Source: Pseudanabaenaceae cyanobacterium SKYG29
GTDB taxonomy: Bacteria; Cyanobacteriota; Cyanobacteriia; Pseudanabaenales; Pseudanabaenaceae
Length of the DNA stretch: 64,000 bases
NCBI GenBank assembly: GCA_025055675.1
Contig: JANWWT010000006.1
Coordinates: forward strand, 58,839 to 122,838
Reading direction: 5' to 3'
How positions within the stretch are numbered: the stretch's first letter is position 1; each line of letters opens with the position of its first letter. Made by a program: the position numbers and the translations under genes. Under the pieces are notes generated by a model, which made no database searches, was not told the origin of the DNA, and was given only the letters and a program-made list of their open reading frames with translations. This document shows positions 8,428-17,881 of the stretch, piece after piece.

Positions 8428-8667
8428 TCACTCCCATTAGAAAAAGTTTTCTCTCCTCCCCAAAGCAGATAAATTATGCCTATTGGCGTAAGATCGTCTC
8501 CCAGAAAGACTTTCAGCTCTGAAGACCTATGAGTATAACTTCCTAAGATATTAGTTTTTATAAGTTTTACTTATGATATTATTTGGCTTCATAGGTGGGA
8601 TAGCTTTCATAAGAAATTTGTATTGTCAAAGCCCCACTATACTAGAGGTAACTAGGGAGGTTAGTTT

Positions 8668-9060
8668 ATGAACAAGGTCTGGGGTTTAGTGATTTTGGCA
8701 GCGATCGGTGTAGGTCTGCCGGGGCGTAGTCAAGACCGCCTGAGTGAGTGCCTGGCGATTGCCAATGTGTTTCAGGAGGCGGGGCGGGGCTATGAGATGT
8801 CTCCGAATATTGGGGAAGCGATCAAATTGACCGATCGGTTAATTGTGGGGATGAAAAAGCTGAACCTAACTGATGCCAAGTTAAAGTCTTTACAGGGGCG
8901 CTATATTAGCTACTTTAACAGTTCCAATGAGCTATTAAAAAAGGGACAACGGGCACAGAACGACGAAGCTGCTCTCAATGCCTTGATGGATGCTGCCCGT
9001 GCTAGCAGTCTGATGGGGCAAAGATTGGGGCAAGAATTAGCAGAATATTGTTTGCAGTAA
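8668..9060 (+). CDS. Secreted small protein of unknown function
   Basis: I do not recognise a family. The 130-residue product begins with a short signal-like segment (MNKVWGLVILAAIGVGLPG), then a mature part predicted to be alpha-helical with two cysteines (LSECLAIANVF near the start and AEYCLQ at the very end) that could form a disulfide in the periplasm. A strong ribosome binding site, GGGAGG, lies seven bases before the ATG, and a TATACT -10 element is at 8638-8643. The stop TAA overlaps the ATG of the next gene by one base, so the two form a coupled pair. Helical hairpin repeats suggest a scaffold or binding role, which is a guess. Confidence 0.75.
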   Translation: MNKVWGLVILAAIGVGLPGRSQDRLSECLAIANVFQEAGRGYEMSPNIGEAIKLTDRLIVGMKKLNLTDAKLKSLQGRYISYFNSSNELLKKGQRAQNDEAALNALMDAARASSLMGQRLGQELAEYCLQ

Positions 9061-9503
9061 TGGATTTTCTTACTTTAGAGGAGGTACAGCAAATCGATCA
9101 GTGCGCCCTCAGTGGGCGAGAGAAATTCCTTACTCGCTTGGCGGTAATGGCATGGCATCTACTAGAGCACATTAGTGAAACCCGCTCCCAGTCGATCGCT
9201 GATTTACAGGTGGGGGACATCATTGAGTGGTTTATCACTGCCCAAGATTTGCCCTGGCAGGGGGAAGACCTCGATTTTCCTGACACTAGGCAGGATGAAG
9301 TGAGCGCCACCAACTTGCCTTCCTATCAAAAATTCCTCTGTCGCTTGGTGATCCAGGCACGGCTAGTGTTACTCACAATTGCCCAGGAGTTAAACACCCA
9401 ACCTGAAGCATTGACCCTTGCCCAGATACTGAGTTGGATTGAGCAAGAATGTGCCCAGAGGCGAGCGAGAGGAGAAGAGCCAGCTTTTTTAGCCGTTCAG
9501 TGA
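9060..9503 (+). CDS. Conserved hypothetical protein (cytoplasmic, helical)
   Basis: A 147-residue soluble protein without signal or membrane segments; I do not recognise it. The sequence is helix-rich with an acidic middle (GEDLDFPDTRQDEV) and a conserved-looking helix QARLVLLTIAQELNTQ. I start at ATG 9060, which overlaps the previous stop by one base (TAATG), giving MDFLTLEEVQQID; an ATG 12 bases earlier would lie inside the previous gene. The downstream gene is atpC, 43 bases away, but no link to ATP synthase can be read from the protein itself. Confidence 0.7.
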   Translation: MDFLTLEEVQQIDQCALSGREKFLTRLAVMAWHLLEHISETRSQSIADLQVGDIIEWFITAQDLPWQGEDLDFPDTRQDEVSATNLPSYQKFLCRLVIQARLVLLTIAQELNTQPEALTLAQILSWIEQECAQRRARGEEPAFLAVQ

Positions 9504-9546
9504 CAAACCAAGCTATGATCTCCTTGATGCAAAGCTAAAGCCGCCT

Positions 9547-9960
9547 ATGACATTGATGGTTCGTGTACTTGCCCCCGATCGGGTGATTCTTGACCAAGCT
9601 GCGGAAGAACTGGTGCTCCCCAGTACCACGGGGCAATTAGGGATTTTGACTGACCATGCTCCCCTGATGACTGCTTTGGACTACGGTGTACTGCGCTATC
9701 GGGTGCAGAATCACTGGTCAGCAATCGCTGTATTGGGAGGATTTGCCGAGATTGAGGAAAACGAAGTGACTGTTTTGGTCAACGAAGCCGAGATGGGAGA
9801 TACGATCGACCCAGAGCAGGCACAAAAGGAATTCACGGAAGCAGAAGCCCACTATCAGCAAGTTGCCAATGGTAACCCTGACCCTTTGGTGAAAATGCAA
9901 GCGGAGCGGGCGCTCAAGCGCGCTAGGGCTAGACTGCAAGCCACAACTAAATTAGAATAG
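9547..9960 (+). CDS. atpC: ATP synthase epsilon subunit
   Basis: A 137-residue F1 epsilon subunit that links catalytic head and rotor and inhibits ATP hydrolysis. The N-terminal beta-sandwich ([45 protein letters not shown]-type strands, [19 protein letters not shown]) and the C-terminal helical hairpin ([20 protein letters not shown]) are complete. In most cyanobacteria this gene directly follows the beta-subunit gene; here the upstream neighbours are two unknown small genes and the beta subunit is not in the window. trpB follows 23 bases downstream. The start ATG 9547 matches the family. Confidence 0.95.
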   Translation: MTLMVRVLAPDRVILDQAAEELVLPSTTGQLGILTDHAPLMTALDYGVLRYRVQNHWSAIAVLGGFAEIEENEVTVLVNEAEMGDTIDPEQAQKEFTEAEAHYQQVANGNPDPLVKMQAERALKRARARLQATTKLE

Positions 9961-9983
9961 AACTATTGTCTTTCCCTCTACCT

Positions 9984-11186
9984 ATGACAGCTGGTATTGT
10001 TTCCCGTCCCGATCGGCTGGGGCGGTTTGGTATCTTTGGCGGCAAGTATGTCCCTGAAACCCTGATGAGTGCCCTGGAGGAACTGGAACAGGCGGCGCAG
10101 CAATACCAGCAAGACCCTGAATTTTTAGCAGAACTCGATCGTTATCTGCGGGAGTATGTGGGGCGACCTACCCCCCTCTATTTTGCCCAGCGGCTAACAG
10201 AGCACTATGGCTCCGCTCAGATTTACCTCAAACGGGAAGACCTCAACCACACTGGTGCCCACAAGATCAACAATGCCCTAGGACAAGTGTTGCTAGCTCT
10301 GCGGATGGGGAAAAAGCGGATTATCGCGGAAACTGGGGCAGGACAGCATGGGGTAGCTACTGCCACGGTCTGTGCTAGGTTTGGCTTGGAGTGTGTAATC
10401 TACATGGGAGTGGAGGACATGGCGCGGCAAGAATTAAACGTCTTTCGCATGCGCCTATTGGGAGCAGAAGTCCGACCTGTGAGTGCAGGCACCGGCACGC
10501 TGAAAGATGCCACCTCCGAAGCAATTAGAGATTGGGTGACCAATGTAGAAACTACCCATTACATTTTGGGATCGGTAGCAGGGCCCCATCCCTACCCCAT
10601 GATTGTGCGGGATTTCCAAGCAGTGATTGGCAGAGAAACAAGGCAACAATGCCTAGAGAGGTGGGGCGGCTTACCGGATGTACTGTTGGCTTGTGTAGGG
10701 GGCGGCTCCAACGCCATGGGGCTGTTCCATGAATTTGTCGAGGAACCCGCTGTGCGATTGATTGGCATTGAAGCAGCAGGGGAAGGCATAGACACCGATC
10801 GGCATGCTGCTACTCTCACCAAGGGCAAAATTGGTGTACTCCATGGGGCAATGAGTTACCTATTACAGGATGAGGAAGGACAGGTACAGGAAGCACATTC
10901 CATCAGTGCGGGGTTAGATTATCCAGGGGTGGGACCAGAACATAGCTACCTCAAAGACAGTGGCAGAGCCGAGTATTACAGTGTGACTGACCAAGAAGCC
11001 CTAGCTGCCTTTCAATTAGTAGCCCGTTTAGAAGGGATAATTCCTGCCCTGGAAACCGCCCATGCCTTTGCCTACCTGGAAAAACTCTGTCCCCAACTAA
11101 CACCTGCCCACCGCATAGTTATCAACTGCTCAGGTAGAGGAGATAAGGACGTACAGACTGCTATAAAGTATATCCAGGGGGGGTGA
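9984..11186 (+). CDS. trpB: Tryptophan synthase beta chain
   Basis: Condenses indole and L-serine to L-tryptophan with pyridoxal phosphate. The PLP lysine lies in [14 protein letters not shown], the phosphate loop is GGGSNAMG, and the monovalent-cation/serine region [14 protein letters not shown] is intact. The 400-residue length is normal. I start at ATG 9984 ([13 protein letters not shown]) rather than TTG 9966. The alpha chain gene is not adjacent, as usual in cyanobacteria, where trp genes are scattered. The stop TGA overlaps a possible GTG of the next gene, but that gene has a better start further on. Confidence 0.95.
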   Translation: MTAGIVSRPDRLGRFGIFGGKYVPETLMSALEELEQAAQQYQQDPEFLAELDRYLREYVGRPTPLYFAQRLTEHYGSAQIYLKREDLNHTGAHKINNALGQVLLALRMGKKRIIAETGAGQHGVATATVCARFGLECVIYMGVEDMARQELNVFRMRLLGAEVRPVSAGTGTLKDATSEAIRDWVTNVETTHYILGSVAGPHPYPMIVRDFQAVIGRETRQQCLERWGGLPDVLLACVGGGSNAMGLFHEFVEEPAVRLIGIEAAGEGIDTDRHAATLTKGKIGVLHGAMSYLLQDEEGQVQEAHSISAGLDYPGVGPEHSYLKDSGRAEYYSVTDQEALAAFQLVARLEGIIPALETAHAFAYLEKLCPQLTPAHRIVINCSGRGDKDVQTAIKYIQGG

Positions 11187-11236
11187 AGCAAGCATTACTC
11201 CTAAATCTACTACTGGTAGTCAAGGGAGTTACAGAT

Positions 11237-12472
11237 ATGAAACACGGGCGAGAAAGTGTCGATCGGAAAGAGACCATAATTTTCCTGCTATCTGCTTTTA
11301 TTTCTTTGCTGATTGGGGGGGTGATAGCCCTCTTTTTTTGGCGACCAGCTGCACAGCGTTTTGCTAACCCAACTAAACCCCAGAGTTCACCAGTGGCTAA
11401 TCCTGCTGGCGAAAAGCAAGTTGTGAGTCTAGGCGTGCTAGATGCTCCCAAGAAATATCAACCACTAGCGGATTACTTACGGGACTACCTCAGAGCAAAA
11501 AACAACAAGAACTATGAGGTAGTTGTTAACGGATACGATGGTATACCTTACCAAGAAGCAAAAGCTAAGATAGCCCAAAAAGAGTGGGATATTGTTTTTA
11601 CCTACTCCCCCATGCTGTCAATGGCGGCTAAAGACAATGGTTATGAATATAGTGGGTTGCGGATGTTTCCCGATCGGGAACCCTATTATTCCTCAGCCAT
11701 ATTTGTGCGGCGAGATAGTCCCATTAATTCCCTAGCAGACCTCAATGCTTCTACTAAAATTGCTCTGGGGGATTTTAACTCTGCTTCTAGTTTTTACATG
11801 CCTGTTTACGACCTATATGGCAAAACCGTGACTGTAACCCACGGGCATCGGGGCGCTAGCATTAGGGAAATGGTACTAAAAGGATTAGTGGCAGCGGGGG
11901 CAGGTGCTTACGAGCGCATTAAAGATGATCCCAGATACAAATTAATTCACATTAGTCGTAAGATACCAGGTCCGTCTGTGTATTTGTCACCCCAATTATC
12001 GCCAACAAAAAGGCAGCAAATCAAAGAAGCATTGGTCTCAGCTCCTGCAAACATTAAATCCGAGGCAGAGTTTGGGGAAAGTCCAGAGGTTGATTACACC
12101 GAGTTCCGTAAAATTACCCAACGGGTGGAGGCAGTGTTAGGTTGTGCTGATTTCACCAAACCCGTAGTCAAGCGCTTTTGTGGTGGAACAGCTACTGCGC
12201 CTGTAACTTCATCTAGCTTTATCCAAGGCAAAATAGAGGGATTTTCCGTCGTTAATGCTCAGCAAATTGCGTTTAACCTCATAACTCCAGAGAAGCGTTA
12301 TCGCCTAATTATCGATCGACAATTGCTTACCCAAGCGGGCTTTCCCCCACCCCTAGGTTGGCAAGGGAAAAATGTAACCATTTATGACACAAAACCAAAC
12401 CAGCAAGGGGAGTTAATTGGAACTAGTCCCCAAAAGATTGCTTTGTTGGGGGGGCGGGGCGGAAGCGAGTAA
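11237..12472 (+). CDS. PhnD-like periplasmic substrate-binding protein, membrane-anchored
   Basis: A 411-residue protein with one N-terminal membrane helix (FLLSAFISLLIGGVIALFF), a proline/asparagine-rich linker, then a type II periplasmic-binding domain of the phosphate/phosphite/phosphonate (PhnD) family: SLGVLDAPKKYQPLADYL, WDIVFTYSPMLS, FVRRDSPINSLADL, FNSASSFYMPVYDLYG, LKGLVAAGAGAYERI. A further domain of about 80 residues follows (SSSFIQGKIEGFSVVNAQQI onward) that I cannot name. No permease or ATPase gene is next to it; instead a GTPase and a hybrid kinase follow, so it may serve as a sensor rather than a transporter part. ATG 11237 is preceded by AGGGAG at good spacing. Confidence 0.8.
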   Translation: MKHGRESVDRKETIIFLLSAFISLLIGGVIALFFWRPAAQRFANPTKPQSSPVANPAGEKQVVSLGVLDAPKKYQPLADYLRDYLRAKNNKNYEVVVNGYDGIPYQEAKAKIAQKEWDIVFTYSPMLSMAAKDNGYEYSGLRMFPDREPYYSSAIFVRRDSPINSLADLNASTKIALGDFNSASSFYMPVYDLYGKTVTVTHGHRGASIREMVLKGLVAAGAGAYERIKDDPRYKLIHISRKIPGPSVYLSPQLSPTKRQQIKEALVSAPANIKSEAEFGESPEVDYTEFRKITQRVEAVLGCADFTKPVVKRFCGGTATAPVTSSSFIQGKIEGFSVVNAQQIAFNLITPEKRYRLIIDRQLLTQAGFPPPLGWQGKNVTIYDTKPNQQGELIGTSPQKIALLGGRGGSE

Positions 12473-12571
12473 ATTTTTTGCAAAGACTCTAGGCAAAAGA
12501 GGGAACAAAATCTATGATTAACCCTACGGTGTATGCTAAACTCCTAGTTTCTGTCATTTGTCTAGGGCAAA

Positions 12572-13054
12572 ATGAGTGTATTGACCCAAAAAATATGCCT
12601 GGTCGGAGATTTTGCAGTAGGGAAAACTAGCCTTATTCGCCGCTTTGTCGATCGTTCTTTTTCCGATCAGTATTTAACCACAGTGGGGGTAAAAATTTCT
12701 CGTAAATTAGTCAACCTGGAGTCGGGTTTAGCCATTCAGTTGGTGATTTGGGACTTGGAAGGAAGTACAAAATTCAAGGCAGTCAGTTCTACTTATTTGC
12801 AAGGAGCAGCAGGCGCAATTATTGTTGCTGATGCCACCAGACCAGACACAATCGATCACATTGATGACCATTGCCGCCAATTTTACAGTATCAATCCTGA
12901 CAAACCGATCGTTATTGCTCTCAACAAATACGACTTAGTGAGTGACCAGCTCCCTAATGTGTCCCAGGCACACATGACTTCGGCGAAAACAGGTTATGGT
13001 GTAGATGAGTTATTTTATAAACTAAGCCAGAAAATTTTAGGGGGAATGCCATGA
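12572..13054 (+). CDS. Rab/Ras-like small GTPase
   Basis: A 160-residue small GTP-binding protein with all core motifs: G1 GDFAVGKTS (residues 12-20), a switch I threonine in YLTTVGVKI, G3 as WDLEG (Gln61 position of Ras replaced, DLEG), G4 NKYD and G5 SAKTG. There is no prenylation CAAX box or membrane segment, as expected for a prokaryotic Rab-like protein. The stop overlaps the start of the hybrid kinase by 4 bases (ATGA), so the two are translationally coupled and likely act together, for example the GTPase switching the kinase or reporting its state. That functional link is inference. Confidence 0.85.
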   Translation: MSVLTQKICLVGDFAVGKTSLIRRFVDRSFSDQYLTTVGVKISRKLVNLESGLAIQLVIWDLEGSTKFKAVSSTYLQGAAGAIIVADATRPDTIDHIDDHCRQFYSINPDKPIVIALNKYDLVSDQLPNVSQAHMTSAKTGYGVDELFYKLSQKILGGMP

Positions 13055-15237
13055 ACATTCTGTTCAAAAAGCTGCTAGCCCCGCGCCAGCTAGAATATTT
13101 GTCCATCGATAGGAGTTTTAGAATTAAAGAATTTTCCAGTGGCTTGCAGAGATTTGCTGAACCTACCACGAGACTTGCTTTCAATATAGATGCTCGTCAT
13201 TCCTTTCCTGAGTTAGTGGGGTTAGAGAGCGTGCTCATTAGTTTGTTACTCCAGGACTTTCCCCATTTTGAAATGAAAGGCATCAGGCGCGAGGAAATTT
13301 TCTTTGATGTTCTATTTATCTCTGATCCAGATAATGAAACAATCTTGCTCGTGTTTGAAGATGTGACAGAAAGAATGAAATTAGAACAGGAGTTAGTCCA
13401 GCGGGCAAATGAAACTCTGCTGTTAATGGAGGCTGTATCTAATAGCAAGAAATACCTGGAACAAGTTATCGATGGCATTGCCGATATAATCCTAGTAACT
13501 ACAGAAGCAGGAATAGTTAAGCTATCCAATAAAGCGGCGCGGGAAATTTGGGGTAATAACATAGTTGGGCAAAGTATATCCAATTTAACCAAAGGTCAGA
13601 TCCAAGTTGCGGGGGACAACTCCGAAGTGACAATCAATAATACAGTGATTGCTTTCTCCCGTGCCCGTATTCCCATTAGCAACAATAGTTATGAGTTAAT
13701 TTTTTGTGGCAGAAACATTACAGAAGTTAGGGAGATGACTGCTGCCCTAGAAAAGGCAAGAGCAGAAGCAATCAGGAGTTCCCAAGCTAAAAGTGTATTC
13801 CTTGCCAATATGACCCATGAAATTCGCACACCAATGAATTCTGTATTAGGGATGGCGGAATTGCTGTTAGATACTAATCTGACCCCTGAACAGGAAGAAC
13901 TGATTGAGGGTATTCAAATTAGCGGGGAAATTCTCCTTGCCTTGATTAACGATATTTTAGACTTTTCCAAACTAGAAGCAGGGGAAGTTAAATTAGACCT
14001 AGTTAACTTTGAGCTACGCCCTACTGTAGAAGAGGTTATAGCAATGTTAGCTCCTTCAGCCCACCGCAAAGGTTTAGAAATTAATGCTTGGATTGATCAC
14101 CGTTTAGAGATGCAATTACGGGGTGACACCAGAAAGTTTAAGCAAATTCTAATCAATCTAGTCAATAATGCGATCAAATTTACTGAGAGAGGGGAAATTA
14201 ATCTGAGGGTAGAACTACAGGAGCAAACTCCTGAGTTAGTAACTATTAACACAAAAGTATCTGACACAGGTATAGGGATTCCTGTGGAATTTCGCGACCG
14301 CCTATTTCAACCTTTTTTCCAGCGGGATGTTAACTATAGTGGTACAGGATTGGGTCTATCAATTTCCCATCGCCTTGCCCGTTTGTTGGGGGGAAACTTG
14401 AGCTTATTAGAGTCTTCTGAGCAGGGTACTACTTTCTGTTTACAAGTGCCATTTACTATTGCCGAAGTTATTGCACTTCCTCCCGTAGATTATCACTGTA
14501 TTTTACTCACACCCCTGACAAACACGGTACAAGCAGTAGTAGAGTTGGGCTTGGTTTGTGGAGTCAGATTTAAGGTCATTGCCAGTCTCAGTGAATTAAC
14601 TAGTGATCCGGTAGATGCAATATTCATTGATAGCCTACTGACAGATGTTACTGCTGCTAGTGTAAAACAAGTTAACTCAGCGCCATTAGTATTGTTAGTG
14701 TCTGCCCATCAAATCGATCAGGGAAAAAACTATTTACAACAGGGCTTCGATTATTTTATCACTAAGCCTTTGCGGGGTGCCAGATTGAAACAGCTGCTAC
14801 AGAAAATTACTAAGCAAGCTACCAAATCAGTTCCTACTATCCAAACTGCGTCCCCTACTCCTCAAACCCTCAAAATTTTACTAGCGGAGGATAACCCTGC
14901 CAATCAGTTGGTGGCGCGCAAATTACTGGAGAAACTGGGCTATAAAATTGATGTTGTCAGTAGTGGTGTAGAGGCAGTGGCTATGTGGTCTAACTATGAC
15001 TTGATTTTTATGGATTGCCAGATGCCTGGTTTGGATGGCTACAATGCTACTAGACAAATTCGCCAACAGGAAACTAAGCGGAAAACCATCATTGTGGCTA
15101 TGACAGCCAATGCTAATGAAGAGGACCGCCAATATTGCCTGGAATGTGGCATGGATGAATACCTGACAAAGCCAATTTCTACGGAACAACTGCGCAGCAT
15201 CCTCCAATGGGCAGAACAGCAACTTGGATTAAAATAA
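13051..15237 (+). CDS. Hybrid sensor histidine kinase with PAS-like inputs and two receiver modules
   Basis: A 728-residue soluble kinase. Residues 1-235 hold two PAS-like sensor regions joined by a coiled coil ([15 protein letters not shown]). The HisKA phosphoacceptor is H256 in [11 protein letters not shown]. The HATPase_c domain follows with N box [12 protein letters not shown]1 DTGIGIP and G2 GTGLGLSIS. Residues about 484-590 look like a degenerate receiver (IFIDSLL, FITKPL kept but acidic pocket eroded). Residues 605-728 are a complete receiver with acidic ED pair in LLAEDNPAN and phosphoacceptor D655 in FMDCQMPG. There is no transmembrane segment, so the signal is cytoplasmic or arrives through the coupled GTPase. 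No output DNA-binding domain is present, so phosphate is passed on to another protein. Confidence 0.9.
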   Translation: MNILFKKLLAPRQLEYLSIDRSFRIKEFSSGLQRFAEPTTRLAFNIDARHSFPELVGLESVLISLLLQDFPHFEMKGIRREEIFFDVLFISDPDNETILLVFEDVTERMKLEQELVQRANETLLLMEAVSNSKKYLEQVIDGIADIILVTTEAGIVKLSNKAAREIWGNNIVGQSISNLTKGQIQVAGDNSEVTINNTVIAFSRARIPISNNSYELIFCGRNITEVREMTAALEKARAEAIRSSQAKSVFLANMTHEIRTPMNSVLGMAELLLDTNLTPEQEELIEGIQISGEILLALINDILDFSKLEAGEVKLDLVNFELRPTVEEVIAMLAPSAHRKGLEINAWIDHRLEMQLRGDTRKFKQILINLVNNAIKFTERGEINLRVELQEQTPELVTINTKVSDTGIGIPVEFRDRLFQPFFQRDVNYSGTGLGLSISHRLARLLGGNLSLLESSEQGTTFCLQVPFTIAEVIALPPVDYHCILLTPLTNTVQAVVELGLVCGVRFKVIASLSELTSDPVDAIFIDSLLTDVTAASVKQVNSAPLVLLVSAHQIDQGKNYLQQGFDYFITKPLRGARLKQLLQKITKQATKSVPTIQTASPTPQTLKILLAEDNPANQLVARKLLEKLGYKIDVVSSGVEAVAMWSNYDLIFMDCQMPGLDGYNATRQIRQQETKRKTIIVAMTANANEEDRQYCLECGMDEYLTKPISTEQLRSILQWAEQQLGLK

Positions 15238-15262
15238 AGGAGTTTGGTGACTAAGATTGATT

Positions 15263-15832
15263 ATGGATGTAATGGAATTTTTCCAACGCAGTAGTGGCAG
15301 ATGGCTGTCGCGGCGTACTACTCATCACCTGGCGTTTCAACGCTCGGAAACGGGGGAATCCTACATTGAAATTACAGCCCTTGCTGCTGACCATCCCCAA
15401 ATTATTAGTACCTGTGAACTCCATGAAGTTGACCCGCAACTGGCGATCGGGGGGGCTTATGTCACTTGGAATGGTTCGATGGCTTGGGATAAAGAAGGGG
15501 AAAAACATGAGGGTTCCACTTTGTTTGCTCTGATTCCAGACCCCGCGGCTCCCCAACGGGGTAAGCTTTTGCGCGATCGGGGTTATGCGGAGACGGTGCC
15601 TGTGGCGGGTAGTTACCATATGGACAATGATTGTGAATTGGTATTGATTACGGAATATCCCTCTATGCACACGATCGAGCGCTTCTGGTTTACGGAACCT
15701 AATGTGCGGTTACGGACTAGTACCGTGCAATGGTTGGGGGGGATTACAACTGCTACTTTCTGTACAGAAACGCGATTAGATACAACTGTTCCGACTACTA
15801 GCTACGTGAAATTACCTGCCTTCTTTGGCTAG
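15263..15832 (+). CDS. cpcS: Phycobiliprotein chromophore lyase, CpcS/CpeS type
   Basis: Attaches phycocyanobilin to the Cys-84-equivalent of phycocyanin/allophycocyanin subunits. The 189-residue protein shows the CpcS fold signatures MEFFQRSSGRWLSRRTTHH at the start, EVDPQLAIGG, WNGSMAWDKEGEKHEGSTL, RGYAETVPVAGSYHMD, LITEYPSMHTIERFWF and NVRLRTSTVQ. ATG 15263 matches the family; an in-frame TTG two codons earlier is unnecessary. Its presence shows that the organism makes phycobilisomes. It follows the kinase by 25 bases but has no obvious functional link to it. The 3' end faces the RibD-like gene with a 5-base gap. Confidence 0.93.
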   Translation: MDVMEFFQRSSGRWLSRRTTHHLAFQRSETGESYIEITALAADHPQIISTCELHEVDPQLAIGGAYVTWNGSMAWDKEGEKHEGSTLFALIPDPAAPQRGKLLRDRGYAETVPVAGSYHMDNDCELVLITEYPSMHTIERFWFTEPNVRLRTSTVQWLGGITTATFCTETRLDTTVPTTSYVKLPAFFG

Positions 15833-15837
15833 GGCTG

Positions 15838-16515
15838 TCATGGGGATTCTCCCCATTTGATCCTGTAGCGTAGATAGATTTCGTTGTTGATCTGTTTAAC
15901 TGAGCAGCATTCTAACTTAATCCCCCTAACCAAACCCCCTTGTAAGATGGTAGGGCTGTTATCTCCACTCAAAACAGGAGCTAGGGTTAAGAACAGTTCT
16001 TCTCCTATATCTGCTGATAAAAGCAGATAGTTAAGTGTAGCTCCCCCCTCTACTAATAAGGTTTTAATTCCATAGCTCTGCCATAAAATAAATAACATCT
16101 CGGTTAGGCAGTTAACTTGGTGTATCTGGGCAGGTATTCCTGCCAGGTTTGTAGCTCTGGTCATGGTAAAAATTAGACGCTCCGATCGTTGGTTGTGCCA
16201 CAGGGGATGCTCCAGAGGCAGCATACCTGATCTCGTCCAGATGACAGCTATAGGCGATCGGTGAGCTAGGTCATTGGGTAATCGCAAAGCAATGGGGTCA
16301 GACCGAATTGTGCCCCCACCCCACACTACCGCATCAACAGCAGCGCGCAACTGTGCCATGACCCGCCGATCGGTAGCACTGGAAAATTTTACTCCCCCTC
16401 TGCCATCAACGGAGGCAATCATATTAAAAATGACATAGGGTCTTATCCTGTTTGCCTGGGGAAAGACTAACTCTAGCTGACTATACACATCTGCCGTAGA
16501 GGTCATAGACATCAC
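15838..16515 (-). CDS. RibD C-terminal-domain reductase (pyrimidine reductase-like)
   Basis: A 225-residue stand-alone RibD_C/dihydrofolate-reductase-fold protein. Visible motifs are [15 protein letters not shown] (substrate entry), [25 protein letters not shown] (NADPH binding) and [16 protein letters not shown]. It could catalyse the NADPH-dependent ribosyl reduction in riboflavin synthesis (5-amino-6-ribosylamino-uracil 5'-phosphate), but such solo domains also occur as paralogues of bifunctional RibD with unknown substrate. The start lies 35 bases inside the end of rimO, so translation is coupled to it. Confidence 0.8.
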   Translation of the reverse strand: MMSMTSTADVYSQLELVFPQANRIRPYVIFNMIASVDGRGGVKFSSATDRRVMAQLRAAVDAVVWGGGTIRSDPIALRLPNDLAHRSPIAVIWTRSGMLPLEHPLWHNQRSERLIFTMTRATNLAGIPAQIHQVNCLTEMLFILWQSYGIKTLLVEGGATLNYLLLSADIGEELFLTLAPVLSGDNSPTILQGGLVRGIKLECCSVKQINNEIYLRYRIKWGESP

Positions 16516-17800
16516 AACCTGTAATCTCTACCTGGCAGAATTCCCCTATCTGACAGCGTTCCCCGTTCTCAATGTAAACAACACCATCAACATCAGGGGC
16601 AAACCTAGCAGAACGACCTATTGCCTTTTTGGTTTCGTAATGTTGCTCTTCCACCAACACTTGGACAACTTTACCAACTTCTTTTTGATTCTGTGCTAAG
16701 GAAATTGGCTGTTGCCTCAGCATTAGTTCTGCTTTTCTTGCTTGCTTAACTGCTTCAGGTACTTGATCAGGTAAAGTAAAGGCTGGTGTTCCTTCCTCTG
16801 GGGAAAAAGTGAAAACGCCTACGTGATCAAACTGGTGTCTTGCTACAAAGTCTAATAGATGTTGGAAATGTGCTTCTGTCTCTCCTGGAAAACCAACGAT
16901 AAAAGTTGTACGCAGCACTGCTTCTGGTAAGGCAGCTTTAATCTGGTCGATGATCCGATCGTTGACTCTGCCCTGCCAAGGACGATTCATTGCCCGCAAG
17001 ACTTCGGGATGGGAATGCTGCAAAGGTAAATCTAAATAGGGTAAAACGTTAGGTGTATCTTTGATTGCCTGCAACACTTTGGGTGTTAACCCTGTGGGAT
17101 AGGCGTAGTGCATCCGTATCCAGGGTACATCTACTTCCCCCAGGGCAACTAATAGTTCTGCTAGGCGGGGTTGTCCATACAAGTCGATACCATAGTTGGT
17201 CGTAATTTGGGAAACCAAGACGATTTCCTGTACCCCTTCTGCTGCTAGTTGGTGACATTCTTGCACAATTGACTCGATCGGGCGCGATCGTTGATTTCCG
17301 CGCAGATGGGGAATGATACAGAAAGCACAGCGATAGTCACACCCTTCCGCAATGCGGACATAGGCTACCGCACTGTGAGTGGTGCGATAACGGGGCACAG
17401 TTTCATCGGCAATATAGGTCAACTCTGCTGTCACAGCATTGACCCGCTCTCCTGCTTCTGCCCTTTGGATCACTTCCACAATTTTGTGATAATCGCCTGT
17501 GCCCACTAAAGCCACCGCTTCGGGAATTTCTGCTAACAGTTCCTGTTGAAAATGCTGCGCCAGGCACCCCGCAATCACCACCCGTTTGCCACATTCCGCT
17601 AACTCTAAAATGGTCCGTACTGACTCCCGTCTTGCTTCGGCAATGAAACTACAGGTGTTGACAATCACGTAGTCTGCCAGTTGTTCATCATCTGCTACAC
17701 GAAACCCCGCCTGCACTAATAAACCGAGCATGTGCTCTGTGTCAACACGGTTTTTGTCGCAACCAAGATGAGCAATGGCGATCGTGGGAGTAACTTCCAT
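16481..17800 (-). CDS. rimO: Ribosomal protein S12 methylthiotransferase
   Basis: A radical-SAM enzyme that adds a methylthio group to the conserved Asp of ribosomal protein S12. The 439-residue chain has an N-terminal UPF0004 domain with cysteines in [16 protein letters not shown] and AGCLAQ (second cluster), the radical-SAM triad [15 protein letters not shown], and a C-terminal TRAM domain ([19 protein letters not shown]). [18 protein letters not shown] marks it as RimO rather than MiaB. It sits 81 bases downstream of ffh in a long translation-related run and overlaps the next gene by 35 bases. Confidence 0.93.
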   Translation of the reverse strand: MEVTPTIAIAHLGCDKNRVDTEHMLGLLVQAGFRVADDEQLADYVIVNTCSFIAEARRESVRTILELAECGKRVVIAGCLAQHFQQELLAEIPEAVALVGTGDYHKIVEVIQRAEAGERVNAVTAELTYIADETVPRYRTTHSAVAYVRIAEGCDYRCAFCIIPHLRGNQRSRPIESIVQECHQLAAEGVQEIVLVSQITTNYGIDLYGQPRLAELLVALGEVDVPWIRMHYAYPTGLTPKVLQAIKDTPNVLPYLDLPLQHSHPEVLRAMNRPWQGRVNDRIIDQIKAALPEAVLRTTFIVGFPGETEAHFQHLLDFVARHQFDHVGVFTFSPEEGTPAFTLPDQVPEAVKQARKAELMLRQQPISLAQNQKEVGKVVQVLVEEQHYETKKAIGRSARFAPDVDGVVYIENGERCQIGEFCQVEITGCDVYDLYGRCV

Positions 17801-17881
17801 GGCAACAGTACAAGAATGGCACCTACGTATTATAGCTATGCCAAACCTTGGTAGTATTAAGCTTGGCTGTCGGGGATGTAT

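Noticed and set aside
17801-17881. SRP RNA gene near ffh
   Set aside because: The conserved 4.5S RNA core (GTCCGGAAGGAAGCAGC-like) is not present in this gap or elsewhere in the window.
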